From assembly GCA_002900995.3 (NCBI GenBank), contig CM035304.1, positions 1,533,498 through 1,597,497 of the forward strand: a stretch of 64,000 bases of DNA. The letters run 5' to 3'. The stretch is from Ganoderma boninense (Eukaryota > Basidiomycota > Agaricomycetes > Polyporales > Polyporaceae). A model generated the notes under the pieces. It made no database searches, was not told where the DNA came from, and saw only the letters and a program-made list of their open reading frames with translations. The translations under genes were made by a program, and so were the position numbers. Position 1 is the stretch's first letter. Each line of letters begins with the position of its first letter. This document shows positions 11,401 to 24,181 of the stretch, piece by piece.

Positions 11401-14266
11401 CGAAGCGACCGCCCCTCAGGCGAATGAAATTCCTACGGCAGAGACCCCAGAGGCTTTGCCTACGCCGGTAGCAGATGACGATGTCCAGGAAGACGAGGTC
11501 GAGGAAGATTCGTCCATTCCGTACTACCTGCGACCATACGCCGTCGCCCCTGTCGAATGGGATCTTCAGGCGAAGATCAAGCCTGCGTTGCTCCTCCGAG
11601 GAACTCTTCGTCCCTATCAGCAATCTGGGTTGGAATGGCTCGCGAGCATACATACACGGAACTTGAATGGTATCCTGGCAGATGAGATGGGTCTTGGGTA
11701 CGTGATCGCCTGATCAAGATGACTGGAATCTGACTGACGTCGATGATAGAAAAACCATTCAAACCATCGCCCTGCTCGCTCACCTGGCCTGCGACCGCGG
11801 CATATGGGGACCCCATCTGATCGTCGTCCCGACCAGTGTGCTCCTGAACTGGGAGATGGAGTTTAAGAAGTTTATGCCCGGCTTCAAGGTGCTCAGCTAC
11901 CACGGGAACACGAAGCAGCGCAAGGAGCTCCGCCAGGGGTGGAACAACAAGTACCACTTCAACGCCTGCATCACGTCGTACACGCTTGCGTCGCGCGATG
12001 CGCACGTCTTCAAGCGCAAGCGGTGGTACTACATGATTCTCGACGAGGCGCATATGATCAAGAACTTCAAGTCGCAGCGATGGAACACTCTACTGATGTT
12101 CCGCTCGTTCCGGAGGCTGCTGTTGACGGGCACGCCGCTCCAGAACAACTTGACGGAGCTGTGGGCATTGCTGCAGTTCTTGATGTCGGGGACGGACTTC
12201 GCAAATCTCAAGGAGTTTGGCGAGTGGTTTGCGAGTGCGTGTGATATCTTACGAACTTAAGCGCTTCGCTGACGCTTTTCCAGATCCTCTCGAACGCGCT
12301 ATTGAGCTTGGTGCTATCGACAACGAAACCCAGCAACGCGTTTCGAAGTTGCACCAGGTTTTGCGGCCCTACCTACTCCGTCGCCTGAAGCGGGACGTTG
12401 AGAAAGAACTACCCCAGAAGTACGAACACATAGTCAAGTGTCCTCTGTCGAAAGCGCCAGCGCTTCCTCTACGACGAGTTCATGTCTCGCGCGGAGACTC
12501 GTCACGATCTCCAGTCCGGAGTTTACCAGAAGATCGCCAACATCTTGATGCAGTTGCGCAAGGTCGTCAACCACCCCGACCTATTCGAGGTTCGACCTAT
12601 CGTCACTTCCTTCGCCATGCAGCGGTCGGCGATCGCGGACTACGAGATCAAGGAGCTTCTTGTGCGCCGGCGTTTGCTGGCGGAACACGACGAAGACAAA
12701 GTCAACCTTGACTTCCTCGGGTTCAACCTCCTTAGCCGCATAGGTCAATCCAAGAATGCAGGTTTGGAGACGCTGAGGCTAGATGGCACCGAACACCTCC
12801 CTATGATTTCCGAGGAACCAGGTGAACCCCCTCCAGCGGACACGCGTACGATCGCCGGTTATAAGGAATTTCGAGCATACCAGCAACGTGCAGCTACCAT
12901 TGCGCGATGGTCACAAATTGGCTATATCAACAGCCTTCGCTGCAGTCGTCTTCCCGTTTACAGTTCGGAGCTCCTTTCGCTTGTTCGGCGCCTCTACGAA
13001 CCCCTTGTTCCTCATGAGGTCGGTATTCGACCCGCCAAGTTCCTGTCGACCCCGGAGAAGGTACGATTCGCGATCAAATCTTACGCTTCTAGAGCAGAGG
13101 AGATGGCGCCCTTGGTCGATCGGTTTGCTTTCGCCACACCCAGCGTCGTCGCCCGAGATCTCCCTTCCATTGCCCTGTCCGATGCCTCTAAAGTGTGTTG
13201 GCTGGGTCTCTCGCCGACGCCGAGTTCGATGCTCCTCTCCACAGGGCGAGCGTCAAGCTCCAGATCGCATTCCCCGACCCCTCCTTGCTTCAATATGACT
13301 GTGGCAAGCTACAAATACTGGCGAATTTATTGCGAGAGCGCAAAGCGGGCGGCCATCGCGTGCTCATCTTCACCCAGATGACTCGCATCCTTGATATCCT
13401 CGAGATCTTCTTGAACTTCCATGGCTACCTCTACCTCCGACTCGACGGCGCGACGAAGATTGAGGACCGCCAATACATCACCGAGCGCTTCAACTCGGAC
13501 GCGCGCGTCTTCTGCTTCATCTCTTCCTCGCGGTCTGGCGGAGTTGGCATCAAGTATGTTGCTGGTTGTTTATCCTTCGTTGTGCGTTTCGCTTACTGGA
13601 AATCGCAGTTTGACAGGCGCAGATACGGTCATCTTCTACGACAGCGACTTCAACCCGCAGATGGACCGTCAGTGCGAGGACAGGTCGGTATCTCCTCTGC
13701 CAATGATGCACACAACTACAACTAACACCGTCCGCAACAGAGCGCACCGGATCGGCCAGATTCGCGACGTGCACATCTATCGCTTCATCTCGCAACACAC
13801 CGTCGAAGAGGCGCTCCTCCGCAAGGCCAACCAGAAGCGCTCCTTGGACGACATTGTCATCCAGAAGGGCGAGTTCGACTGGCGCACGCTCTTCGTTGAG
13901 GGCTCCGTGAACGATGGCGCGCTGACCCGTGCCCTTGGCGAGTTCGAGGACGACGAGGATGCCCAGGCAGCCCAGCTCGCTGCGCGGGAGGAGATGGAGC
14001 TCGAGGACGAAGACGCGCAGGACTTTGGGACGGAGGCGAGGACCGCGCAGCGTGTTGAGGTCGTGGAGACTCCTATCAGGGACGTGATGCCCGTGCCTAC
14101 TGAAGACAATGCCGGTGCGGGCGATGACGTTCCCTCAAGAGGGGAAGGGGTGGAAGGAGAAGAGGGCGAAGAGGGTGGTGAGGAGGGCGGGACAATCGAC
14201 GACTACATGATCAGCTTCGTGAACTCTGACCCCGAGTTTTTCAACGCCGCGGATTGGAACGTATAA
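8424..14266 (+). CDS. SWR1: SWR1 chromatin-remodelling ATPase (SNF2 family)
   Basis: This is the catalytic subunit of the SWR1 complex, which exchanges H2A-H2B for H2A.Z-H2B in nucleosomes. Exon 1 is 8424-8609 and exon 2 is 8673-8729 ([17 protein letters not shown]). The HSA domain lies near 10410-10560 ([18 protein letters not shown]). The SNF2 ATPase N-lobe runs from about 11580: [23 protein letters not shown] split by an intron (11698-11749), DEAH in LDEAHMIKN, and [11 protein letters not shown]. After the intron 12235-12283 come [14 protein letters not shown], then a long insertion typical of SWR1/INO80, then the helicase C-lobe from about 13300 ([49 protein letters not shown]). It ends at TAA 14264-14266. 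The frame is interrupted near 9850, 10140, 10405, 10620, 10668, 10870-10890, 11310, 12450 and 13193, mostly single-base; conserved motifs resume each time, suggesting assembly indels. Intron 2 (8730-9371) is unusually long. Confidence 0.95.
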
Positions 14267-14567
14267 GCCTGGAAGATTCCGTAGCTGTTGTTCATTTCCC
14301 ACTACGATATACTACTCTGGGTACCTGTAGTTGATCTATGTTGTCTTGCTCGTGTATATGCACATTGTCCCTGCTTGTCGACGCGTGTCGCAATGCCATC
14401 CTCTTGCTCGCTGTCCCAGCTCTACTCTATCAGTCTATGATCTAACGTGCGCCAACAGAACAGAGAGAAATCAACCCATACCCGACACCGGAGACCAGAA
14501 ACAAAACCCAGAAGACTAGACCTAAACTCGAAAAGATATCCATGACTGCACTGACACATAAATGGCG

Positions 14568-17170
14568 TCAACCTCGTCCATGCTCGACGTACACCTGTCC
14601 GACGAGCACCGCGCACCCCACGGCCATCGCGACGAACGAGATGGGCAGGTTGAGCAGCAGGAACTGCCTGCCGCGCACATGGATGCCCTTCTGGCGGAGG
14701 ATCTGGCGCCACAGCAGCCCCGCGAGCGATGCGGAGAACGTCAGCGTGAGCGCGCCGAAGTTCGAGCCGAGTGCGAGCGCATACAGCGCGCCGTCGCGCT
14801 CTCGCGGGTCGAGGGCCGGCTGCGAGACTGGGACCAGAGCTGGAGGACGCGCGCGAGGAGGATCGTCGCGCCGATGTTCGTCCCGCAGAACTGTTGACAC
14901 GCAAACGCAAAGGGAAGGTCAGTGATTCTACGTTGACGCGGACACGAGACGAACGAGGTGCGGGGAGGTGTTCATTCGTGAAGAGGAGACACGAAACACG
15001 AGTGACGAAACGAAATACGCACATTGCACAGCAGACACGCGAGGACGCCCATCCCGCCGATGGCGCCCAGCACGCCCGAGGCGCGCACCCACGCCGCCCA
15101 GCCGCGCGCGAAGAGCGCGACCCAGCCCTGCACGGCGAGCCCTTGGACAAGCACGAACATGAGGAGCGCGAAGGGGACCAGCGCGAGGGGGAGGCGCTCC
15201 AGGACGTGCGTCGCGGTCGGGAACGCCGCTGCGAGCCTCGACGAAGGCTGGGAGAGGAGGGCGAGGAGGGTGAGGGGCGGCCGCGAGAGGGCTTTTGTTT
15301 TTGTTGGCGTTTGAGCGAGAGGGCGTCGGAAAGAGCAGTCGGGGAGGGCGGTTCGGGTGCAAGTGTCGGGGCGCGCGAGCTAAGGTCGTGCAGCTCGTGC
15401 TCCTCCACCTCCACGTTCCCGTCTGCCTTTTTTGTTGCGCTCTGACTGGTGCTGCCATTGCCATCTCGCCGTCGAGCCGCACCCCCGCTCTCGCTCTCGC
15501 CATCGTCTAGGCGACCTCTATCCTCATCCACATGGCCTGATGTCCCCCCTCGCCTGCGTCTTGGGATTCACATTCCTGCACCCCGTCCGAGTCGGCTCGC
15601 GATCTCTCTTGCTGTTGCTGTTGCTCTTTCTGTTTCCCGTTCGCGCGCGCGCCCGGCCCCCATCGCGCCTCCGCCGCTGCGCCCAGTCGTGCCACACGTC
15701 GCGCGCAAACATGACGACTGCCGGGGGCACGGTGACCTCCCACACGGGCACGCCGACCGTGCTCACGCCGACGAGCACGGCGAGCGTGACGAGCAGCAGG
15801 GCGCTCCCGAACGCCGCGCCGCGCGCGTCGACGAGCGTCGCGCGCACCTCCGCCTGCGTCAGCCCGATCTCGATCCGCCGCGGGATCAGGGTCGGCTCTC
15901 GGTCCCCCGACGTGCTTGTGCTTGTGCTTGTGTGCGGTCCCCGAAGTAAACAAAAAGAGGAAGAGGAGGTGGGGCGGAAGAGGAGGAAGAGGAGCGGGAA
16001 GACGCAGAGGGCGGCGGCAGCGAAGGGGAGGACGACGTGCGCGGCGTAGGAGAGGAAGGAGAGCGAGAAGGCGCCCGAGAGGACGAGGTTCGTCGGGTTC
16101 GAGGAGACGAGCACAACGGATGCTGTTGATGTCCACAGTGTAGCAAGTTAGCCCTTCACGCTCGCAATATTGCAAGCCATGGAGACAGGGACGGGCAGCG
16201 ATGATGCGCAGACATACCCATGTTGGCGGCGGCGAACTGGGAGAATATCCACGCCGTCGGCGGGGTAATCCTAACAGGAAGAATCACACAATAATGAGGG
16301 TTAATGTCTGTGCGCTTTGTGTCAACAGTTGGAGATAGGGAGACCCACCCTGCTACTCTCGTGAAATACGCCAGAAAAGCGGTACCGGAAAGTATAACCG
16401 GGTCCTACCGCGTGTCAACAGTAAGCGCAAAAAACGCGCATACATTGAGCCCGCCGAGACCGCTCACATTCCCGACCACGACGCCGCACAGCAGAAAGAA
16501 CCCGTAGAGGTACGCATACAGCCTGTGGCCGGACGAGCCTCCCTTGCTCGCGACCCAGAACGCGAGGAATCGGAACAGCCCCGTCGCGTCTAATGATATG
16601 GAGATATACGCCTGCCGAAGAAGAGATCACGCATTAGCTTCACACACATCTCCATGAAACGGGGTATGGTGCCCCAGCGCAAACGCGCATATATACGCAC
16701 TAGGGAGATGAAGAGCGCCATGATGTTGAGCGGCTTGATGCCAGCCGTGCCGAGGACGCCATCGCGGAGCGTCTGGCCGTCGAACACGCCCGCGGCGAGG
16801 AGGATGAGGACGGAGAGGAGCGGGACGGTGATGAAGTTCAGGTAGATGTAATGATGCCTCTTGCCCGTGTGGGATCCGGACGAACTGCGCTCGTGGCGAT
16901 CTGCCAGCTCTGGCGCGATGCGGAGGATGGCCAGCGCGTGCGTGGCGGGTTCTTGGATGATGAGCGGGATCGGCACGCGAAGAGGGAAGATGACGGCCGC
17001 ATCTGTACGGGACGTGGTTAGTGAGTGGGTGTATGCGGTATGAAACGTGTGGAGGACGCACTGGAGATCAGGAAGAGGATGAGGGCGAGGATCGCCTGCC
17101 AGCTCCCCACCGACTTGGACGAGGTATCCCGGGCGATCAGGACTTGTTGTGCTTGAGGAAGTACGGCCAT
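14568..17170 (-). CDS. IT-superfamily permease (CitMHS/ArsB-like)
   Basis: This is a multi-spanning membrane transporter. The start ATG is at 17170; exon 1 is 17062-17170 (SWQAILALILFLIS) and exon 2 is 16701-17002 (FPLRVPIPLIIQEPATHAL, LNFITVPLLSVLILLAAGVF). Exon 3 is 16468-16611 (LYGFFLLCGVVVGN). Later exons encode DPVILSGTAFLAYFTR, TPPTAWIFSQFAAANM and SSNPTNLVLSGAF, the NPTN signature of ion-transporter-superfamily half-repeats. The second half holds IEIGLTQAEVRATLVDARG, ALLMFVLVQGLAVQGW, FCGTNIGATILLARVL and LGSNFGALTLTFSASLAG. It ends at TGA 14568. Anion or arsenite export is suggested by the family, but the substrate is not shown. A Ser/Arg- and Glu-rich linker about 15290-15530 carries at least one unresolved frame change. 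It converges on SWR1, 300 bp apart. Confidence 0.85.
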
Positions 17171-18984
17171 TAGTTCTTGACTTAGAGGTGTTAGCAGCAC
17201 CTCGAGGGACGCGTAGTCTCCGACTGGAGGGGATGAGGGAATGAGTTCCAGCGAAAAAATTATCTAAGATAACGCTGAAGAAGAGAGGATTGCCGACGGC
17301 TGAAAATAGGCAAGAGGTCGCGAAAAGCCCATGTCAGAGAATATCGAGGCTGTGGTGGTCTAAGAAAAAGAGATGTATCTGCCAGTAGCGGACGACAGTC
17401 GACTTGGCTCCTCCCTCAGCTGAGCAACCTCCACCACGATGCCTCAAGGGGGCTGCGAGAGCAGTGACGTCAGGATTTCCAAAAGCAGATGCGGATCACC
17501 GGCCCGACAGAAAGAACGCGTACACATGGCCAAATAACGCGCTGACGGTCCACGCGGTGACGCGTCGCGAACTGTCGCACTCTTCGCCACTTCTACCTTG
17601 CTCTGGCTGGGGAAGGTGAGAATCACACACGTCTTTGCCGCTGACTGCAAATATTAGGCATGGCAGATGCTGCTTCAGACGACGTGCATTCAACCGCCAC
17701 TGCCACTCATCTTCACGGGCTGACAGCTAATTCGACTAGAAGCCCACTAGCAGTGTGCAGCCTGAGTCTGAGCACCTTCTGCGAACGAGGCGCGTCCTCT
17801 ATCCGATCACAGAGCATGCTCGAGGGTACTGTCAATGGTCTGTAAGGTGAGCATATCCGTTGCTTTGGTTCGGAGTCCCTCCCCATACGTTATCCCCTTG
17901 AGGTATCACCACGTTTCTGAGACCTCGGTCTCCCCGCCCATTCTACTCTCATTTACGCTTGCGATACGACCTCCACAGCCCAACGCCCATGGACGACGCT
18001 ATTCCATCTTATCTTACACCGCAGGTCGGCTCGCTCTAGGCCCTAGCAACAGGCCCCTTCCCTTCTTTCCTTTCCGCCGCCAGCCCATCTTCCCCGGGGT
18101 GCCCGACCTCGGATCATCGCGACCTCCTCCTCTCTCAGAAGCCCCCAGAAATTTCGGCAACACCGCGCATCGCACCGCGTGCTCCTGCGGCGGTCACCCG
18201 GCCTCGGACATGCAACCAGTCCTAGGCCTCGAGGCGGGCCCAACTTGAAGGCTGACGTCGGCGCCGCTGCTGCAGATGCACCGCAGGAAGTGAGCCGAGC
18301 TCCAACCTTCCCTGAGTTGATCCCCTTCCATCGCGCCCCGCCACCCGCACAGCGCGCGAGCATCCGTTTAGGTATGCGTTGTGCTTCCGCAGGACGACTC
18401 TTTGCATTCCGCGCCTTCGACCACATCACCGAAGCGAGCAGGACGACAGTGTTCGAGCGCAGAAGGAAGCGATCACCTCCGAGTCGGCCGCCCGCCCCGT
18501 CGCTTCCAAGTTCTGAAGAGCACTCAACAGTGCATACGCCGCTGAGACGGGTTCTGATGAGAAGGCTGGTAATTCTCCGGGTCCGTTGCCCTCAGCCTGA
18601 GAGTCAAAGCCGAGTATGTCATCACGCTTTTACAGGTGCGAATCCCCTGCCGTGTCCACCCCACCTCCTCTCTCTCAATTCATCGCAGTTTAGCCGATTC
18701 CTCCGGCGGTGATCCCTACAGTGATCCTGTGGCCCGGCATTCTTCCTCGTTCCTCGCGCCTTGCCGCCTCCCTTTTCCGGAAACCTACGCCACGAAGCAA
18801 GCGCCCATCAGCGTGGACAGCCCCCAAGCGGCTGAGTTCTGGGAGCCAGGCTTCCCGTCGAACGTTCTCTGGCATCGGACCACCGCACTGAAGATGGGCG
18901 CGACGGGCCAGTACCAAGTTCGTCCGAGACGTCACCCAGGCCGCGACTGCGCGCATACAGCGAACACCACTGATGCACGATTCC

Positions 18985-19010
18985 AATGTTCAATGTTCAA
19001 TGTTCAATGT
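18985..19010. repeat. 7-bp tandem repeat (AATGTTC)
   Basis: About 3.7 units of AATGTTC are arranged head to tail. Confidence 0.9.
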
Positions 19011-19120
19011 GATGCCTTGGGGTCTGCGCTGACTGCCGTCCGACCCAGGGTCCGAAATTCAGGACAGAACAGAAATCGCCGAGGCATCTCCACCCGAGCG
19101 AGAGTTCACTTAACCCTGCG

Positions 19121-19145
19121 TCAGGTCAGGTCAGGTCAGGTCAGG
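19121..19145. repeat. 5-bp tandem repeat (TCAGG)x5
   Basis: Five exact copies of TCAGG are arranged head to tail. Confidence 0.95.
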
Positions 19146-21345
19146 CCGGCAGCGGTGGTAGCGGTCAGGTCCGGGATCCCCACAGTGCACACCCCTGGAA
19201 GCACGGGCAACCTGGATCACTCTGTGGAATGCCAGCCAGTGAACTTTCGATCGCGGATACGCCACGATATCGCGAACGCGTCGTCGCCTGTCGGCGTCGC
19301 GATATCGATCCTGCCTCCTCGCTTCTCTATTTTCCGAGCGACGCGGCGGACGGCGAGCGACGAACCGCCACAGCTCGTGGCCACAGCTCGCGGGTTGACA
19401 TCTGGCAACGGAGCAGGCTCCCAGGCCACAGTTCACGTTCCCCAGGCGATGCCCATGGATCATGATTCACGAATATTGCTATTCGCGCTCAGGCTTATCT
19501 GGAGCGATGAATTGTCGGGTCGGATCCCCGCCACAGGACGGCTGCAGTGCGTGCGTGCGGAGGTGTTCGCCCGCGGCCCCGCTTGTTGCGCGACTCGGAG
19601 TCGCCGCTGCCAGTGCTCGCGAGGGCACGTCGGGCAGCGGAGGATGTACGGTATACCAGTACTGCGCTGCGCGCAAGGTATACGCTAGAAGCTCGCGATT
19701 GCGGAGGATGCTGCTGGTTCTTCGGCCGGTGTGCTCGTGTGTATGCGCGCCATCGGAGTGCCCGCATTTACGCGCTGCGCGAATCTGTAGTCTGGGCATT
19801 TGGACGCGAGTTCCCGAGAAGGCATGGAGAATGCCACCAATGACGGCCTGGAGAATTCAATGATCTAGATGTCGTCGAGGTGCCGTCCCTCAAACTCTCG
19901 CCTCAACTCTAAACCTGGGCAGGGAGCCGAAGAGCCACTGTAGTACTTGCAGTTAAGCTTCCACGCCTCTTGCCTCGTACGTACGCCGTCGCCATGGCAC
20001 ATCTTGCGGCCACGGCAATTGTCTGAGCGGCGCGGGTAGCAAGTTCCAGTGTTCCACGTTTCGCGTTCTTATTATGAGATCACGGACGTGCTTCGAGTCA
20101 GGTGTGTACCTGATATCGATCTGGCCGTTCTTACGGAAACGCGGGGACGGCTAGTGGACGGGCCTATTATAATTAAATTGGCCCCGCGTTTCTTCCCCTG
20201 CTGTTGCCGTCAGCGTCATCCCGGTCGCTCGGATGTCGACGTCAACGTGGATGTTGCCGCTTTAGGTTCACGAACGAATGACCGCGTCCAAAGGTCTCCA
20301 GCACAATCACCGTTCAGAAGAGGTTGTGCAACCAAGTAACGACAGCTGTGTCGCGTTCCGAACGTTCGTCGCGTCGCCAGTAGCCCAGACGATAAGCGGA
20401 TACTGAGAGATGAGCCCAGCGGCGGATGGGAAGCGTGGTGCCTGGAGCGGTGGGCGTGGCGTCGAGCTAATTGTCGGGCGCACGGCGCGGAGCACGGAGC
20501 GAGGTCTTCATCGGCGTCATCGCGCATCTGGGGGCGTGCCTCATGCCTGCGAGCGCCGCCCTAGTTCCCAACGCTGTCCCACACAGATCTCTGCACCCGC
20601 CGCGATTTGCTGTCCTCAGCCAGTGCGTGCACAGCACAGCTCGTTCCGCACAAATGGGGGGCCCCCATCAGCCAGACACAAAAAGAAAAAAAGCACGCAT
20701 GCGTTCCGCAGGTTCCCAAGCTTCTTCCCACCGGCCGACGCACGACAGGTCGACAGCGCTAGAGCCGTTTTGCATATACGTTGCGGCACGGGCTCGGGCT
20801 CGGACAGTTGACTCCTGCCTGTCTCTTCTCGATAAAACGTCGACGTCCTCGCCTCCCGGGCCCGCTCGCGCGCCGTCCTCAGGCTCCCATCCCCCTCACC
20901 CACAAGTCCCGGCCAAGAGTTGGGCTCTGCATTCCGCCAAGCGGACACCGACGACGACGGACACTGAGTCTGTCAGCCCCGTTGCTGGGCATCGCTCCAT
21001 CCTCGCTCCGTCTCTCTAATTATCGCTCCACAGGAGCAACGCAGCCCCGACCGCCCAGCGCCTAGCCAAGTTCGAAGTCGAACCTCCCGCTACTCGCTTC
21101 CTCCCCTCTCCCCCCGTCGCTCGCTGTGTAATATATCTGCGCTCTGCTCTCTTTCTGCGACTGTACGACGCCCGATCGCCCGTGCGTCATCGTGCTATTA
21201 TAAGTCTGACTGGACGACCGCGGCTGCTACCCCGATTCCTCCAGGCTCCCCCCTCTCTGTCAGGCTGCAGTGTACCACCTCTCCGCTCGTCGTCTTGCCC
21301 CCCGACAGCTCGCGATCGCAGTTGACCTCGACAACGCAGGCTCAC

Positions 21346-21354
21346 TATATAATA
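21346..21354 (+). promoter_or_regulatory. TATA box
   Basis: TATATAATA lies about 40 bp upstream of the ATG at 21392. It supports that start. Confidence 0.6.
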
Positions 21355-21391
21355 CGCGCCCCCGCTCTCACCGACAACGACGTCTGTAGAG

Positions 21392-24181
21392 ATGGCTGCG
21401 CCCCGCACTTCCTTCAAACCCCTCGAGGTGAGTACCAGTGTTTTTCGCGTCCCTTGCCACACCCCCTCCCCTCCTCCTTCGCGGGTATGCAAAGAGCGCG
21501 ATTGTTGACGCGGACGCTGCATGCAGCTCGCGCCCGAGTGGCTTACCGAGAGCCCGATCACGTTCGACGACCTCCGATGCACGACCTACCCGCCCACGCT
21601 CTGGCGCGTCTCCCTCCCGCCGACCCCGTCAACCCCCCTCACGCGCAAAAACCAACGTCGGCGTGACAGCGTCGCGTCCACGTCGTCTTCATCATCATCT
21701 TCGTCATCATCAAGTGACGAGATCGAGGAGCTCAGCAAGGCGGGATCGCCGCAGCTCTGCCAGGATCACGAGCGCCCACGCCTCTCGACGCATCTGGCGC
21801 CCGAGGATGCGAGCAGCTTCCTCTTCTACCACGACGATGATGACGACGACGAAAACGACAACGACGGCGACGATGAACACGATGGGCTGCGCGTGGGGAG
21901 ATGGGCGCGCGAGCGCGAGGACGACGAGGCGACGCTGAACGAGCAGGGCCCCGGGCCCGACGTCCTCGTCGTAGAGGAGGAAGACCCCTCGCCCATCGAC
22001 CCCTTCTTCAAGCCCAAATCCCAGCCGCACTCCCTGTCCGCCTCGCCACAGCCCCTGTCCGCCTCGCCACAGCCCCTCTCCCCGACCCAGAAGACCCAGA
22101 CGCGACCAAGACCTGGCACGGGCGCCGTCGGCGGACTCGTCCGGGTACGTGCACTCGCGCGGGTCGTCGTTCGACTGCGCGTCGCCGTGGTTCATGCACG
22201 TGTCCGCGGGCGCACTCGCGGCACTCGACGACCAGCTGCTGCAGTCGCCCGTGGACGCGTTCGCGGACCTGTGCTACGCGCGCGCCGTCCAGCTCCCCGA
22301 CGCCGCCCCCGTGCCGTACTCGTGGCGCCGCTTCTCGCGCCTCCGCCCGCTCTCGCCGTTCGCCGACATCCACGAGGAGGACGAGGGGGCGGGGTGCAGT
22401 TCGGGGAGCGACACGTACGAAGACGAGGACGAAGTGGTGTCCCCGAGCGCGGACTGGCAGACGCAGGGAACGAGGCCGCGGATCTACAGCCCGACGCCGC
22501 ACGCGCACCGCGATGCGCACCCGCCGGCACATCCGAGGCATTACGCGCACGAGAGCGATGGCTCGATACAGTTCAGGTCGCAGGTGAGTTTGCGTTTGCG
22601 TTTCTCTCTGTGCGTTCTTTGTTCGGCCTCTCTTGCGCCCCTTCCCCCCTCCCTCCCTTTCGCATCTCTGGTGCCTGTTTCTGGCTTCGTGTTCGCGTTC
22701 GTGTTCGCGTTTGCGGTCATGTCTGCATTGCAATCTTTTTGCGATCTTCCTGCACCCGCATTCCGCATTCCGCACCCACGCCCTCGTCTGCATCGTGCCG
22801 CACATACAGTATCTGGCCGTCGACGGCAGATAGAGTGTGTTTCAGCTGTACGCATGCCGTACGATGTGGTGTGGGGTGTGGTCCAGGCAACACCGTCTCT
22901 CCCACCTCTCCTCCGCCCATCGATTTCCGTGCGCTGCGGGAGGCACTACGTCCTCACTCCATTGCCTATCTGTCCCCTCCCCGTCCTGCATCCGTGGGTC
23001 CGCCGGCTCCAATCTGTCACTCTGTCAATAGCACCAGCGCGCCGTCCGGCGTTTGACGTCTGGTCTGGCCATTGCCACACGTCGCAGCAGACTTTGAGTT
23101 TGCGTTCGCGTTCGCGCGGCAGCATCATGATGGATCTGGGGTTGGTGACTTGGGGAGACTGGGAATCCATGTCGTGCTGTGGAGGGAGCATCCTCGGCGC
23201 CGCGCTGCCCCCGCACGAGCGCGTGCGGTGTGAGGCATGACCCAGGCTCCTCCACGCTCGAGGCTGCAGCTCTGACTCTTGAGTTCTTGCGTGCTTCAGG
23301 TTCTCTGATGCAGAGATCTGGGGCTCTGAGCGTATCGCGCTCTGACTAAGAGCGAGGCGAAACACCGGTGCCTTCTTCTCTTCGCGCGAGAGGGACCTTT
23401 TAGATGCGTCTGCGTCCAGATTCCGCGCACCTGTTCCCGTCAGTGTTCGTTCGCGTTCTGTAGTCCGTATTCCTGTGCGCCTTCGTCCGAGAGCGGGCAC
23501 CGCAATCCCGCTTCGCCCCCACCCACGCCTTCGCAGGCGGCCGTGCCTCGCGCGCCGCCTCCTTCTTCTTCCTTCTGTATTACAATGTCCTGTGCGGCAT
23601 TCTATGATTAAGCCCGCGATTCCTGATGATGCCCGGCCCGCAAACCTTGTACACCCTTCGCTGACGCTCGTGCTCTCCCCCCTCCCCCTTTGCTATGCAG
23701 ATTCAGACTCTGCCGCCGCCCACAGCACTGCTGTCCACCCCCGCATCCAAGCCGCTCCCCCTCATCCCCCCACCCACACCCTCGCCCCCGCCCTCGCTCA
23801 ATGCAGGCCTGAGCCCGTACGACCTCGCGGCGCTGCGCGGGGCCGCCGCGTCGTCCCCCGCCGTCGTTCCTGCCCTCGCCCGAGGTCTCGCAGGCGCAGC
23901 TCGCGCTGCTCTTTGGGACGCAGACGCCCGCAAGGCCGAGCGAGAGCGTGCACTTCTTCCCCGCCACCGCCAATGGGAGCGCCGCGTCGGCGACGGCGAA
24001 GGGCTCGTCGTGGTCGCGGCGCGGGGTGCAGGCACTCCGAATCACGACGAACGGTGGCACGCATGCGCACTCGAATTCGAAGGGGACAGGGACAGGAAGC
24101 GGGGGCTCGACGCCCGCGACGGCTACCACGACGCATGGCGGCGGGTGGTTCCAGCGCGGGCTGAGGGCGATCCGGGCGTGA
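21392..24181 (+). CDS. Ser/Asp-rich hypothetical protein with long intron
   Basis: Family not recognised. Exon 1 (21392-21427) encodes MAAPRTSFKPLE. After a 99-nt intron, exon 2 starts at 21527 with LAPEWLTESPITFDDLRC and TYPPTLWRVSLPP. Next come a poly-Ser run, a poly-Asp run (HDDDDDDENDNDGDDEHD), a tandem LSASPQP repeat and FADIHEEDEG. The frame changes near 22130, after which SSFDCASPWFMHVSAGALAAL and DAFADLCYARAVQLP continue to a GTGAGT donor at 22584. The next good acceptor is at 23700, giving a 1,117-nt intron. The last exon encodes ALRITTNGG and ends GGWFQRGLRAIRA-stop; it has a one-base shift in a CCCCC run near 23862. The first 40 residues and the C-terminal motif look structured, the rest disordered. 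Confidence 0.6.
22034..22075 (+). repeat. 21-bp coding tandem duplication
   Basis: Two exact copies of CTGTCCGCCTCGCCACAGCC(C) encode LSASPQP twice within the unknown protein at 21392-24181. Confidence 0.9.

Larger units (their letters stand above)
17171..21391. other. 4.2 kb with no supported gene
   Basis: Open frames on both strands overlap without family resemblance. A short exon-like start near 17989 (MDDAIPSYLTPQ followed by GT, acceptor before AAGCCCCCAGAA) and a frame with DDSVRAQKEAITSESAARP near 18440 could be parts of a broken gene, but I cannot connect them. The stretch holds two short tandem repeats (18985-19010 and 19121-19145). The last 100 bp before 21392 look like a promoter. 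Confidence 0.4.

Noticed and set aside
14771..15445. 224-codon plus-strand open frame, Arg/Glu-rich
   Set aside because: It lies opposite permease exons with conserved membrane segments; composition is typical of an antisense shadow.
18630..18662. tRNA-like T-loop (GTGCGAATCCCCT)
   Set aside because: No matching acceptor, D or anticodon stem can be folded around it.
18179..18712. 177-codon plus-strand open frame
   Set aside because: Arg/Pro/Ser-rich, no family resemblance, and competing frames look equally plausible; not enough support for a gene.
21521..23056. 511-codon plus-strand open frame
   Set aside because: Its first part is real (exon 2 of the 21392 gene), but after about 22130 the conserved-looking product is in another frame and the remainder runs through an intron.
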